From a virus, in the IMG/VR virus record IMGVR_UViG_3300044695_002640, positions 1-45,508 of that record: a stretch of 45,508 nt of DNA; one strand, written 5' to 3'. The notes beneath the pieces were generated by a model. It did no database searches and was not told the origin of the DNA. It was given only the letters and a program-made list of their open reading frames with translations. Position 1 is the first letter of the stretch; each line of letters starts with the position of its first letter. Below, one piece after another: positions 33,139-41,806 of the stretch. Made by a program: the position numbers and the translations under genes.

Positions 33139-33504
33139 ATGAGCCAGTGGAAGGCGTTCGAGCGTTTCGTGTCAACTATCTTCTCCACCACCAGAACTGC
33201 TCTGAGTGGAGGCAACGGAAAGATGACACGCTCTGACTCATTACACCCATCGTTGTTCGTTTCGTGCAAATACACCCAATCCAATAACAAAGGACTCCGT
33301 GATCTGGTCGATGAAGAAAGAGAGAAAGCAGCAGTCGAGAACAAGATTGCTGTATGCGTGATAGGTGAAGCAGGAGACCGTGCCAACTCCTTAGTAGTTC
33401 TTCACCTCAGAGATTTACACCCCTTCTGTGAAATGGTTAAAGATGGTACAGTTTCGTGCAATATGGTCCCCAGCAGTCAACGGACTAAGCCTGTCAGCAC
33501 TTGA
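33139..33504 (+). CDS. Putative PD-(D/E)XK endonuclease (Hjc-like)
   Basis: 121 residues. The pattern is KAFERFVSTIFSTTR, LSGGNGKMTRSDSLHPSLFV and SCKYTQ. This matches small restriction-fold nucleases that have an N-terminal Glu helix, a D and a strand ending in xCK or ExK (resolvase-like). The middle has EEREKAAVENKIAVCVIGEA. It would cut branched or damaged DNA in the phage recombination pathway. The usual Glu of ExK is replaced by Cys here (SCK), so activity is uncertain. Its 3' end overlaps the next gene by about 60 bases. Confidence 0.55.
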   Translation: MSQWKAFERFVSTIFSTTRTALSGGNGKMTRSDSLHPSLFVSCKYTQSNNKGLRDLVDEEREKAAVENKIAVCVIGEAGDRANSLVVLHLRDLHPFCEMVKDGTVSCNMVPSSQRTKPVST

Positions 33505-34408
33505 GATGTGGCTGGTCGATCGAGTAGCCTTTGAAGTCTCTTACCTCAGAGACCTTGAAGCGGTAGAACCTTGGAACAAGAACATGAACTATGGTAGCCT
33601 GATCCAAGCAGGCATTGAGGGATACATCAAGACCCGTCAACCTCGTGGTGCTGCTAAGTTCATTCAAACTGAATTTGAGAAGCAAACTGCGAAGTACGAC
33701 GATCACGATGAAATTAGTTGGTGGGCTGGTCTTGCCCAACATCAGGTCACGACATGGATCTCATTGTACGGTGCTGACTTGGATCTATTCCACGTAGACA
33801 AGTCAGAATGCCAGCATAAGATCCAACTCACGTTACCGTCAGGTCGATCACTCCTGCTAAACGGGTTTATCGACGGTGAAGGTGACGCAGTCATCATGGA
33901 AAACAAATGCCGTGGAGAATGGAGTGAAGATGACATTGCTCGCGAGATTGATCGCAACCTTCAAGTCAATATGTACCAGCTTCTCTACAAGGCTTCGTAC
34001 GGCTATCTTCCAGAAAGGATCTGGTACCAGCATATCAGGCGTCCCGGTGGCTTCGGCTACAGAGGACCAAGACAGAAGTCCAAGGAAACCCGAGAAGAGT
34101 TCAGGCTGCGACTTGCAGAAGCAATTGACACGGATCGTGATTACCACTTCTTCAGATATTGGATCAGACCTGACGAAGAACGATTCGAAAGATTCATGCA
34201 CGGGTGCCTGTACCCGATGCTCGAAGCGTTCCTAGACTGGTACACATACATGACACACCCTAACCGAAAGGATGAGATCAACCGCTTTCATTGGGCAACA
34301 CCTTACGGACTCTACAACCCCTTTATGGAAGGCACTCAGGAACGCTTCCGCAACTTCCGTCTTACTGGATCAACCCTCGGCCTTAGACCAAAAGTATCAT
34401 ACCGATGA
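33443..34408 (+). CDS. RecB/Cas4-like PD-(D/E)XK exonuclease
   Basis: 321 residues from the ATG at 33443 (a GTG at 33428 is possible; neither has a strong ribosome site). The nuclease core is LLLNGFIDGEGDAV followed by IMENKC, giving D144, E153 and K155 of the D-x-E-x-K site. The RecB-type helix QVNMYQLLYKASYG comes after. An N-terminal helix SALEMWLVDRVAFEVSYLRD resembles the start of Cas4/RecB nucleases. It probably resects DNA ends for single-strand annealing recombination with the adjacent ATPase. Overlaps that gene by ATGA. Confidence 0.75.
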   Translation: MVQFRAIWSPAVNGLSLSALEMWLVDRVAFEVSYLRDLEAVEPWNKNMNYGSLIQAGIEGYIKTRQPRGAAKFIQTEFEKQTAKYDDHDEISWWAGLAQHQVTTWISLYGADLDLFHVDKSECQHKIQLTLPSGRSLLLNGFIDGEGDAVIMENKCRGEWSEDDIAREIDRNLQVNMYQLLYKASYGYLPERIWYQHIRRPGGFGYRGPRQKSKETREEFRLRLAEAIDTDRDYHFFRYWIRPDEERFERFMHGCLYPMLEAFLDWYTYMTHPNRKDEINRFHWATPYGLYNPFMEGTQERFRNFRLTGSTLGLRPKVSYR

Positions 34409-35310
34409 GCACACCCCAACGTCCGATCAAACGACAACCCGTACCACCAACCAATCGACCTGCTATTACTGCTTCTTCTCAGAACATCTTTGAAGACCTG
34501 ATTGAAGCCAAACCTCAGCATGGTCGATTCCTGATGCTCTACAGTCCTCCCGGAATGGGCAAGACAACACTGGCTGCTCAGTTCCCCGCACCTATGTTTA
34601 TTACCACCAGTGGAGAACAAGGCATCTATCTGTATAAGGAACGTAAACTCGTTCCTGCTGACATCCCCATCATCCAGTTGGAGCCACTGGCACCTCATGA
34701 TGAGATCCCTGCTGGTGGCCATCCCGGATACCTGCGTTGCATGACAGCGATGCAGCGATTCCGTGATGGTAAGCATGACCGTCAGACACTGGTCATCGAC
34801 AGTACTTCTGGTCTGCAGGACATCTGCTACCAGCACTGTGCTTCTATGTTGTTTGACAGCGACATGGACAGTAAGGACTTCACAGCTTACTACGCTGGCT
34901 ACACGAAAGCTGCTGAAGCATTCTGGTCATCAGAACTTCTCAAGACCATGCTGGAGATCGTAGCCAAGGGTTACAACGTTGTACTGATTGCTCACTCGAC
35001 GTTCAAGCCAGTCAACAACCCGAATGGTCCTGACTACGATCAGTATCGTCCAGAGCTTGATAAGAACATCTGGAAATACACGTCCAAGGATCTACACGGT
35101 GTCTTCTTCATGGGTCAGGAGATCCTTGTCTCTATCGACCAGAAAACCAAGAAGAAGAACACTGTTGGTGAACGTCGATTTATCGGATTGTCACCCACGA
35201 CTTATTACACAGCTAAGTCATGGTGTACCCCGGAAGGGATGACTGAAATCGACTGTGGAGAATCAGCCAAGGAAACATGGAGTAAACTCAAAGAAGCACT
35301 GGGGATGTGA
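34405..35310 (+). CDS. RecA-like AAA ATPase (Sak4-type)
   Basis: 301 residues. The Walker A is SPPGMGKTT (residues 47-55), the Walker B LVIDSTSG (from 129), and a third motif NVVLIAHSTFKPVNNPNG corresponds to the RecA-like sensor/loop region. This matches the AAA_24 family, whose Sak4 members promote single-strand annealing or strand exchange with a partner SSB. The SSB-like protein follows shortly and the nuclease precedes, making a full phage recombination set. The N-terminus is Pro-rich and likely flexible. Confidence 0.82.
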   Translation: MSTPQRPIKRQPVPPTNRPAITASSQNIFEDLIEAKPQHGRFLMLYSPPGMGKTTLAAQFPAPMFITTSGEQGIYLYKERKLVPADIPIIQLEPLAPHDEIPAGGHPGYLRCMTAMQRFRDGKHDRQTLVIDSTSGLQDICYQHCASMLFDSDMDSKDFTAYYAGYTKAAEAFWSSELLKTMLEIVAKGYNVVLIAHSTFKPVNNPNGPDYDQYRPELDKNIWKYTSKDLHGVFFMGQEILVSIDQKTKKKNTVGERRFIGLSPTTYYTAKSWCTPEGMTEIDCGESAKETWSKLKEALGM

Positions 35311-35396
35311 TGGAGTACCAGTCAATTGAAATCATTTGCATAACCATCTGTGTCTGTACATATTTTGTTTGTTCGGCATTTAAGAAAGCTAAATAA
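35310..35396 (+). CDS. 28-residue hydrophobic peptide
   Basis: Tiny reading frame starting in the stop of the ATPase gene (TGATG) and ending one base before the next ATG. The sequence is MEYQSIEIICITICVCTYFV and then a basic end (FKKAK). Residues 6-23 would form a membrane helix rich in Cys. The close TGATG overlap suggests translation, but so short a frame may also be a leader or chance. No similarity recognised. Confidence 0.35.
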   Translation: MEYQSIEIICITICVCTYFVCSAFKKAK

Positions 35397-35397
35397 C

Positions 35398-36174
35398 ATG
35401 GCCCAGGAAGTAACCTCCCTCGCAGCACTCATGAAGTCCAATGCTCGATTGAAGAAGCATGTGGAAGTCGCTAAGAAGACAACACCTCAGCAGGACTACG
35501 CTGGTCCTCCGGGTGAGGTCATCACCAAGTTCAGTCGCAACAACATTATCACCAAAGATGGCAACACATACTTCATCCTTGACTTCAAGGTGGATGGTAC
35601 TGTTGCTGGTCAAGAGCAGTACAACGGTCACCGCATTGGTATCTTGCACGGACTGAATGACAGCCCGTACCGTACTGCTGAACAGGGTCTGGACAACCTG
35701 ATGTGCGATCTCCAGTTGATGGGCATCGACACGAAGGACTTGTCCCTCGACCAGATCGACGCTGCTATCAAGTCCACAGTCGGTAAGGACATCATGATCC
35801 GAGTCGTCAAACGTAAGGACGGCAAAGGCAACAACTTCTATATCGCAGGACTGGCTGCTGAAGCAGACGATCAGGACTTCTCTTCACCAGAAGATACTGA
35901 AGGTGACTCAGCAGACTCAGACGACACTACAGATGAATGGTCAGAAGAACTTGACGAAGCTGCAGCCGAAGGAGCAGACGATACTGCAGACGCTGCTGAA
36001 GCAGAATTCAATCCGTCTGACTGGATTGGCTTTGATGTCGATTACAAGCCAGCGAAGTCGCCCAAAGCCCTAACCTTCAAAGTCATCGCTGCAGACGATG
36101 ATGCTGGCACCGTAACCCTCGAACGTGATGGCAAGAAGGTCAAAGCCAACTACGCCGACCTGATCCTTCCGTAA
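35398..36174 (+). CDS. Putative single-stranded DNA-binding protein
   Basis: 258 residues from ATG 35398. The N-terminal half has strands compatible with an OB-type fold (GEVITKFSRNNIITKDGNTY, FILDFKVDGTVAGQEQYNGH, DIMIRVVKRKDGKGNNFYIA). A long acidic linker follows, about residues 155-200 (EDTEGDSADSDDTTDEWSEE), then a small C-terminal SH3-like domain (FKVIAADDDAGTVTLERDGK). An acidic tail after a DNA-binding domain is typical of SSBs that recruit partners. It lies next to the Sak4-like ATPase. Assigned by context and layout. Confidence 0.55.
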   Translation: MAQEVTSLAALMKSNARLKKHVEVAKKTTPQQDYAGPPGEVITKFSRNNIITKDGNTYFILDFKVDGTVAGQEQYNGHRIGILHGLNDSPYRTAEQGLDNLMCDLQLMGIDTKDLSLDQIDAAIKSTVGKDIMIRVVKRKDGKGNNFYIAGLAAEADDQDFSSPEDTEGDSADSDDTTDEWSEELDEAAAEGADDTADAAEAEFNPSDWIGFDVDYKPAKSPKALTFKVIAADDDAGTVTLERDGKKVKANYADLILP

Positions 36175-36199
36175 CTGTTACTCCCATAGTCTTCCTCAT

Positions 36200-36229
36200 A
36201 GCCCGCTCTAACCCAGCGGGCTTCTTTTT
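36200..36229 (+). terminator. Intrinsic terminator
   Basis: AGCCCGCT (36200-36207) and AGCGGGCT (36215-36222), an 8-bp perfect stem with a 7-base loop, followed by TCTTTTT. It separates recombination from replication genes. Confidence 0.88.
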
Positions 36230-36240
36230 CGGATACGAGT

Positions 36241-36756
36241 ATGTTTGATTACAAGCACTACAGTTCCTTGGACGAAATGCTCACTGACGAAGGTTACTTG
36301 TTGAAGAAGCGAATTATGCTGCTTACGCGTATTGCGATTAACGAACGTGGGTGCTGGAATTACACACGTTACTGCGATCCAGAAGGAAGGGCAAAAACAC
36401 AGATAGGGTACAAGAGTATCCCAACGGCTAGACTATCCTATATCGTGTTCAAGAAGAGACCAATCGGCAACAAATTCGTGTGCCATAGTTGCGACAACCC
36501 TTCGTGCATAAATCCCGAACATCTATGGTTAGGAACGCACCAGGACAACATGGCTGACAGAGACGTGAAAGGAAGATGTCAGAGACCGACTGGTACTAAG
36601 AACAATAAGTGCAAACTTACTGAAACCCATGTACGGGAAATACGGCTACTACGCAGCACGGGGTTGTCTTACTCCGCTATTTCTCGTAAATTCAATCTCA
36701 GTGCAGTTCATGTGCGTCACATCTGTCTGCGGCACAATTGGAAGCATGTAAAATGA
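36241..36756 (+). CDS. HNH endonuclease with C-terminal helix-turn-helix
   Basis: 171 residues. The HNH core is FVCHSCDNPSCINPEHLWLG followed by THQDNMADRDVKGR, and the C-terminal LSYSAISRKFNLSAVHVRHI is a helix-turn-helix. It is a paralog of the gene at 26952. It is inserted right before the DNA polymerase gene, a favourite site of homing genes, and its stop overlaps the polymerase start (ATGA). It starts soon after the terminator and has no evident strong promoter of its own. Confidence 0.87.
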   Translation: MFDYKHYSSLDEMLTDEGYLLKKRIMLLTRIAINERGCWNYTRYCDPEGRAKTQIGYKSIPTARLSYIVFKKRPIGNKFVCHSCDNPSCINPEHLWLGTHQDNMADRDVKGRCQRPTGTKNNKCKLTETHVREIRLLRSTGLSYSAISRKFNLSAVHVRHICLRHNWKHVK

Positions 36757-38735
36757 TCGTACTTGATTGCGAATCGACAGGGTTGTACCTTCGCAACGGT
36801 TGTACGACGTTCAGTATAGGTGTGTATGATGGTGTAAAGTTCATGCACAGTACAGTGAACATCGACCCTACAACTCGCAAGCGAACAAAAGAGCACAACT
36901 ACAGAATAAGGGGTACATTTGATGCAACAGACCTCATAGTGGCACATAACGCGAAGTTTGACGTAGGGTGTCTCTGTGAATCAGGAATCTACGACTGGAA
37001 CGAACCAGCAGAGGAGTCGTTCTGGAAGAAGATAGTCGATACCACCACACTCGCTCACCTCTACTGTTCAACGGACGAACTTAGCTTAGACTTCCTCACT
37101 CAGAAATACTTGCAGCGAGGCTACCCTGAAGACAAGGAGTTGATTAGTGTCGTCGACAAATGCCGTAGACTCACAAGAACCAAACGATTCAAAGCAGTCT
37201 ACGGAGACTGGCTCATCGCATCGGCTGAAGGATCTCATCCATCCTTCCTTCCTTGTGGAAAGAATAACAAATGGAACCGAATGGACTTCTGGTTGCCAGC
37301 AGCCATACGAAAACACATCCCTGCAGCTTTCCGACCCACTCTTAGTGATTCAGTCCTTAGCTCAGTCATGCTGCGATACCTGAAGGCTGACTGTGTCAAC
37401 ACCTTTGAACTGGCTGAGTTCTACTTTCACCAACTCCTCGAACGTCATGGAGATCAAGTTACTGAACTACTCAACATCAATCGTCAGGTAGAGCATATCG
37501 TCTGGAAGATGGAGACTCATGGACTGTGGGTACGACCAACGGAACTGAAAGATGCACAGGAAGCCTGTCACAAGTACATTGGTATTCTCTCTCAGAAAGT
37601 CACTGAGCTATCAGGTATCGAAGACATCACAGACACTAAGCTGCGTAAGCTGTTCTTTCAGGACTGGGGCTTCGAGCCTGTTACTCTCACCAAGACAGGC
37701 AACAACTCAGTAGACGCCAAGTGTATCCTCAAGTTACACGAACTGGCACAACCCGGGACCAAGCAACACCAGTTCCTTAGCTGCTATCTGAGCCTGAAGA
37801 AATACGAAAAGAAGCTGACCTCGTTACAGTCGTACGAACGATCAAGGAGTTCCAGTGGATACGTTCATCCATCCTTCAACATCACAGGGACAAAGACTAC
37901 CCGCTTCAGCAGTAAGAATCCTAATGCTCAGAACATCACCAAGGCCGGTAATCCCTACGAAGATGATGCACCAGATATCGCTCGTTGGTTACGTGCTTCG
38001 CCCTCCATGCGTTCCTGTTTCGGTCCACCTCCCGATAAATGGTGGGTGACTGCTGACTACTCACAATTGCAACTCAGAATCTTTGCGTACATAACAGGAG
38101 AGGCTAAGCTAATTGAAGCCCTTGAAGCAGGCTACGACTTTCATGATACAGTTGCCAGAGAGTTGTTCGGAATAAGGTTACCTGATGTGCCAAACAAGGC
38201 ACAAAGGAGGACAGCAAAGAACTGTGTGTTCGGTGTATTATTCGGTGCCTCGGAAAAGAAGATCGACGCAACAGCAGGCCAACCCGGAATGTACAAGCTG
38301 TTGCTATCGTTGTTTCCTTCTGCTCATGCTTTCATTGAAGAGACAAAACAGATCGTTGATGAGGTAGGCTACATTGAGACGTACGGTGGATACCCACTGG
38401 AACTAAAGTCGCATGTAAACAAATGGACCGGACGAGAAGAGAAGGCTGCTCATGCTGCTGTGAACTACATTGTTCAGGGAGCAGAAGGAGTCATCGTCAA
38501 GCGTGCCATGGCTCTCTGTGATGCTTATCTTACTTCAGAATATCCTGAAGGGCGAATAGCTTTGCAGGTCCACGATGAACTCGACTTCGAAGTACCTGTA
38601 CGGATGCCTAAGAAGCACGTCAGGAACCTGAAGGATCTGATGGAATCAGCAGCCTCTCACTATGGCGTAAAGGCACCCGTCGAAGTAAACTTGATCACCA
38701 ACCGCTGGGATAAGGAACTGAAGATACACCTATGA
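36753..38735 (+). CDS. DNA polymerase family A with 3'-5' exonuclease
   Basis: 660 residues from ATG 36753. Exonuclease: D5-x-E7 (VLDCEST), N66/D70 in VAHNAKFDVG and YLKADCVNTFEL. Polymerase motif A is ADYSQLQLRIFAY (D435), motif B RRTAKNCVFGVLFGAS (K489, F493, F497), and motif C QVHDELDFEV (H607-D608-E609). The residue equal to E. coli Glu710, the steric gate against ribonucleotides, is Gln (Q440), and Tyr766 is Phe (F497); the 762 position is Phe. It should be the replicative polymerase. The substitutions suggest altered sugar or base discrimination. Next to TOPRIM primase and an ATPase. Confidence 0.93.
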   Translation: MIVLDCESTGLYLRNGCTTFSIGVYDGVKFMHSTVNIDPTTRKRTKEHNYRIRGTFDATDLIVAHNAKFDVGCLCESGIYDWNEPAEESFWKKIVDTTTLAHLYCSTDELSLDFLTQKYLQRGYPEDKELISVVDKCRRLTRTKRFKAVYGDWLIASAEGSHPSFLPCGKNNKWNRMDFWLPAAIRKHIPAAFRPTLSDSVLSSVMLRYLKADCVNTFELAEFYFHQLLERHGDQVTELLNINRQVEHIVWKMETHGLWVRPTELKDAQEACHKYIGILSQKVTELSGIEDITDTKLRKLFFQDWGFEPVTLTKTGNNSVDAKCILKLHELAQPGTKQHQFLSCYLSLKKYEKKLTSLQSYERSRSSSGYVHPSFNITGTKTTRFSSKNPNAQNITKAGNPYEDDAPDIARWLRASPSMRSCFGPPPDKWWVTADYSQLQLRIFAYITGEAKLIEALEAGYDFHDTVARELFGIRLPDVPNKAQRRTAKNCVFGVLFGASEKKIDATAGQPGMYKLLLSLFPSAHAFIEETKQIVDEVGYIETYGGYPLELKSHVNKWTGREEKAAHAAVNYIVQGAEGVIVKRAMALCDAYLTSEYPEGRIALQVHDELDFEVPVRMPKKHVRNLKDLMESAASHYGVKAPVEVNLITNRWDKELKIHL

Positions 38736-39487
38736 AACTACTCGATCACCTAGAAGTCCCATACGAAGAGACCGATAAAGACTTCATGACTGCGTGCCTC
38801 TGGTGCGGATCTGACAAGCTCTCAGTCTCCAAAGACGAAGGACACGTCTTTCAATGCTGGAAGTGCAAACAGACCGGCAACGGTGTGTCCTACATGCGTG
38901 AATGGTTCTCACAGTTACCTGACCTCACCATGCCACAAGCTAAACAGTTCTGTGGTATGAAGAAAGGAGTATCGCCATCTGCACTCAGACTGGAAGGAAT
39001 ACGCTGCGACGGTCATTACTATTGGTTCCCTGTCAGAAACATGAAGGGGGACATCATCGCAGTTCACAAGTACTGTCCAACAACCAACATCGCATTCTCA
39101 TCGCCGAAACCATGGTCATGTTCGGTATTAGGTATGTCCGCATTGACAGGATCTGAAGAACTATGGGTTGCTGAAGGACACTGGGACTATCTGGTCATGC
39201 GTCAGTTACTCTCACGTTTACCTGATGGCCCTGATCTGTTGGGTACCTGTGGCTCCAGCTTCAGTACCAACTACCTGCACCTACTGGAAGACAAGAACGT
39301 AGTGCTGCTGTTCGACAACGATGACGCAGGACGATCTGGTGTCCAATCAGTAGCTCGCAGAATCAAGTCATCAGGTCATTCGATCAAGACCCTGCAGTAT
39401 CTGGACTGGAGTCAGATAACCATCCCTCAGTTCTCTGAGATCCCAAACAAATTTGACCTCCGCGATCTTCACAATGCGATGAGCTAG
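38732..39487 (+). CDS. TOPRIM primase with zinc-binding domain
   Basis: 251 residues. The N-terminus has a zinc ribbon (C22-x2-C25 and C42-x2-C45 in ACLWCGSD and QCWKCKQTGNG). The TOPRIM site has E148 in LWVAEGHWD and D195/D197/D198 in LLFDNDDAGRSG. It lacks a helicase domain; the next gene supplies an ATPase. It makes RNA primers for the polymerase on whose stop it overlaps (ATGA). It is shorter than T7 gp4 or DnaG, a minimal phage primase. Confidence 0.85.
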   Translation: MKLLDHLEVPYEETDKDFMTACLWCGSDKLSVSKDEGHVFQCWKCKQTGNGVSYMREWFSQLPDLTMPQAKQFCGMKKGVSPSALRLEGIRCDGHYYWFPVRNMKGDIIAVHKYCPTTNIAFSSPKPWSCSVLGMSALTGSEELWVAEGHWDYLVMRQLLSRLPDGPDLLGTCGSSFSTNYLHLLEDKNVVLLFDNDDAGRSGVQSVARRIKSSGHSIKTLQYLDWSQITIPQFSEIPNKFDLRDLHNAMS

Positions 39488-39494
39488 GAACCCC

Positions 39495-40892
39495 ATGAAC
39501 ATTATTGATCTTATCAAAGCCTCCCTTGTCGAAGTTAGACTCGACGAGGTTGTTTCCATTCAACCCCAGCAGTGCGATTCGTTCGATAGACTGATGGACA
39601 TCTACAATCAGGACATGGTGATCACTGAGTCACTGAAGGACTGCTTGGCCATCTGCATGTCTATCCATATCGCTGTGGCACTGGACGGAGACCCTCTCTG
39701 GTTGTACCTAGTTTCCCCGCCATCAGGTGGTAAGTCCACTGTATGCGATCTGATATGCTCAGATGAGATTCACTCAACACCATTGGACTCACTGACTGGT
39801 ATCATCTCAGGAGATCGTAACGGGAAGCACCTTGTACCCTTGATGCAAGGTAAGTGTGTAGTGATCAAAGACGGAACACTATTGCTGGAGTCCAACCCTC
39901 TGCAGCTTGCCAACGTATTTGGAGAGTTACGCTCCATCTACGACGGGTCATTGGTCAAGCATTTCCGTAACGGTGTATCCGCGAACTTCTCCAATATCTC
40001 TTTCGGTATGGTGATTGGTATCACCGAGAAAGTATACAGCCTAAACATGGCAGCACTCGGTGAACGCTTCCTTCACTGTCGTCTGGAGACAACCAGAGAG
40101 ATGGAGAAGGTACGCAACGCTAATGCTGTCAAAGGTGTATTCGAGCATACGGCTAAAACCAGCTTCGAAGGTAATGATGCTGGCGACAGTCGATCCTTCC
40201 CTAAACAGCGAGCATTCACAGCAGGCTTCCTGTCCCATCTTCATTCCACTCTCAGAAACAACGACATCCTGCGTCCGGGTTACACTGACCATGACGTAGC
40301 CCTGATCCAATCCCTCGCTGACATGATCGCCTGTAGCCGTGCTCAGGCACCTCGCAGCAAGGAGTTCGGCTCCAGTGAACTGCTCTACGATGCTCGACCA
40401 GAAGCTTCTACCCGTGTTGTAAAACAGCTTAGTCGTCTAGCCTTATGCCTGTGCTACGTACTTGGTACTACCGAGATTACTCAACGGATTCGTGTACTGC
40501 TGACCAAGGTTGCACTGGACACAGCCTTCAGTCGGCAGCATAATATCATACGAACTGTAGCACTGGCTGAGAGCGGTCTGACACGACAATCCATCGCTGT
40601 ACTAACCTCTATTCCACTAGAAACTATTACCCGACGTATCGACGATCTGATCTCATTGGGCATTCTCATCCCCAACGATACAGATCATCGCCCTGTTCGT
40701 GGTCGCACAGTACCAACCCTCAAGTGTGCTCGCTGGATTCAGGATGCCTTCAGATTGGTAGAACAACATGTCGAAGCCGGTCTATCCGACAGTCAAGATC
40801 AAGAACCCAAACCGAAGAGACCAACCCCTAGTGGAAAAGGTCGCAGTTCACAAGCGACGGGGAAGAACAAAAGACCGAATGCGAATACTTGA
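39495..40892 (+). CDS. AAA ATPase, putative replicative helicase
   Basis: 465 residues. Walker A is LVSPPSGGKST (about residues 72-82), preceded by a DGDPLWLYLV strand. A likely Walker B/sensor region is KCVVIKDGTLLLE, and an arginine-finger-like region is NMAALGERFLHCRLET. Near the C-terminus a winged-helix pattern (LTRQSIAVLTSIPLETITRR) precedes a basic low-complexity tail (PKPKRPTPSGKGRSSQATGK). Position after polymerase and primase makes a helicase or loader likely. Family not firmly identified. Confidence 0.65.
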   Translation: MNIIDLIKASLVEVRLDEVVSIQPQQCDSFDRLMDIYNQDMVITESLKDCLAICMSIHIAVALDGDPLWLYLVSPPSGGKSTVCDLICSDEIHSTPLDSLTGIISGDRNGKHLVPLMQGKCVVIKDGTLLLESNPLQLANVFGELRSIYDGSLVKHFRNGVSANFSNISFGMVIGITEKVYSLNMAALGERFLHCRLETTREMEKVRNANAVKGVFEHTAKTSFEGNDAGDSRSFPKQRAFTAGFLSHLHSTLRNNDILRPGYTDHDVALIQSLADMIACSRAQAPRSKEFGSSELLYDARPEASTRVVKQLSRLALCLCYVLGTTEITQRIRVLLTKVALDTAFSRQHNIIRTVALAESGLTRQSIAVLTSIPLETITRRIDDLISLGILIPNDTDHRPVRGRTVPTLKCARWIQDAFRLVEQHVEAGLSDSQDQEPKPKRPTPSGKGRSSQATGKNKRPNANT

Positions 40893-41073
40893 ACGCGATG
40901 GTTTCACTTGTCAGGTATGTGGTGAGTCATATCCTGAAACATTTCTTAATGCAGACCACCGTGTACCTATTGAAGCAGGTGGAAGTGATGAGGACAGTAA
41001 CTTACAGACACTCTGTATTCTGTGCCACAGAAAGAAGACTGATAATGAACGAGAAAGAAGACGCATAAGATGA
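40768..41073 (+). CDS. Classical HNH endonuclease
   Basis: 101 residues. Core: ILERDGFTCQVCGESYPETF, ADHRVPIEAGGSDEDSNLQT and LCILCHRKKTDN, the standard PF01844-type HNH with two CxxC zinc sites. The start is uncertain: ATG 40768 lies 125 bases inside the helicase gene, while ATG 40879 would shorten it to 64 residues but lose the basic HKRRGRTKDRM lead that is typical of the family. The long form is kept. The region encodes two proteins in different frames. Overlaps the next HNH gene by ATGA. Confidence 0.8.
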   Translation: MSKPVYPTVKIKNPNRRDQPLVEKVAVHKRRGRTKDRMRILERDGFTCQVCGESYPETFLNADHRVPIEAGGSDEDSNLQTLCILCHRKKTDNERERRRIR

Positions 41074-41642
41074 CACCCATTCAACAAGGCGAAGCTTTTC
41101 GCGATCAACGCAGCAGGTACCACGCAGTATTCAAGTGCCAATACTGCAATAACAACTTTATCAGTACTATTTGCGACATTGCTAACGGTCGCGTAAAGTC
41201 GTGTAAATGCCGTTATCACAGAATGACTAATAGTCCAGAATACGAATCTTGGACTGCGATGAAGACTCGATGCCTGAACGAAAATTGTCCTGAATATGTA
41301 CACTACGGGGAAAGAGGTATAACCATATGCGAAGAATGGCTACTCTCATTCAAAACATTTTATGCTGACATGGGACCAAGACCAGAAGGCACCACTCTTG
41401 AGAGAATTGATAACAACGGTAACTACTGCCCAGAGAACTGCAGATGGGCTACTGCCATAGACCAAGGTAGAAACAGAAGAAGTACACTGAACTTAACATT
41501 TAGAGGCGAAACACATTGCCTCGAAGAATGGAGTATCCGCAGCGGAATTGGGCAGTCGACTCTCTCACAAAGATTGAAACTAGGTTGGTCTGTCGAAAAA
41601 GCGTTAACAACACCAAACAGAGAAGGAAGGAAGTTACTATGA
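41070..41642 (+). CDS. HNH endonuclease, zinc-finger type
   Basis: 190 residues. An N-terminal zinc-binding part (FKCQYCNNNF, CKCRYH) is followed by YESWTAMKTRCLNENCPEYV, HYGERGITICEEWLLSF, and the HNH core TTLERIDNNGNYCPENCRWA. A C-terminal helix-turn-helix (IRSGIGQSTLSQRLKLGWSV) completes it. It is a paralog of the gene at 43333; both flank the lysis genes. Likely a homing endonuclease. The ATGA overlap with the holin gene ties expression to the lysis cassette. Confidence 0.85.
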   Translation: MTPIQQGEAFRDQRSRYHAVFKCQYCNNNFISTICDIANGRVKSCKCRYHRMTNSPEYESWTAMKTRCLNENCPEYVHYGERGITICEEWLLSFKTFYADMGPRPEGTTLERIDNNGNYCPENCRWATAIDQGRNRRSTLNLTFRGETHCLEEWSIRSGIGQSTLSQRLKLGWSVEKALTTPNREGRKLL

Positions 41643-41806
41643 ACCAAGATCAGTATTCAGGCATCCTCAGACACATCCTCACCATTGCTGCTGGCATCGC
41701 TGTTAGCAAAGGTTACACGGATGAGTCAACAGCAACCACTATCGTTGCTGGTATCGTGGCAGCACTTACAGTCTTCTGGTCCATCAAGTCAAAGGGAACC
41801 AAATGA
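41639..41806 (+). CDS. Holin, Pam3-gp28-like
   Basis: 55 residues, starting at the ATG overlapping the HNH stop. Pattern: short polar N-terminus (MNQDQYSGILRHILTIAAGI), first hydrophobic stretch to AVSKG, a short loop YTDESTA, then a second span TTIVAGIVAALTVFWSIKSKG with a basic end. This matches the Pam3-gp28 family of small phage holins. Holins form the membrane lesion that times lysis. It is followed by a second membrane protein and the probable lysin. Confidence 0.72.
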   Translation: MNQDQYSGILRHILTIAAGIAVSKGYTDESTATTIVAGIVAALTVFWSIKSKGTK

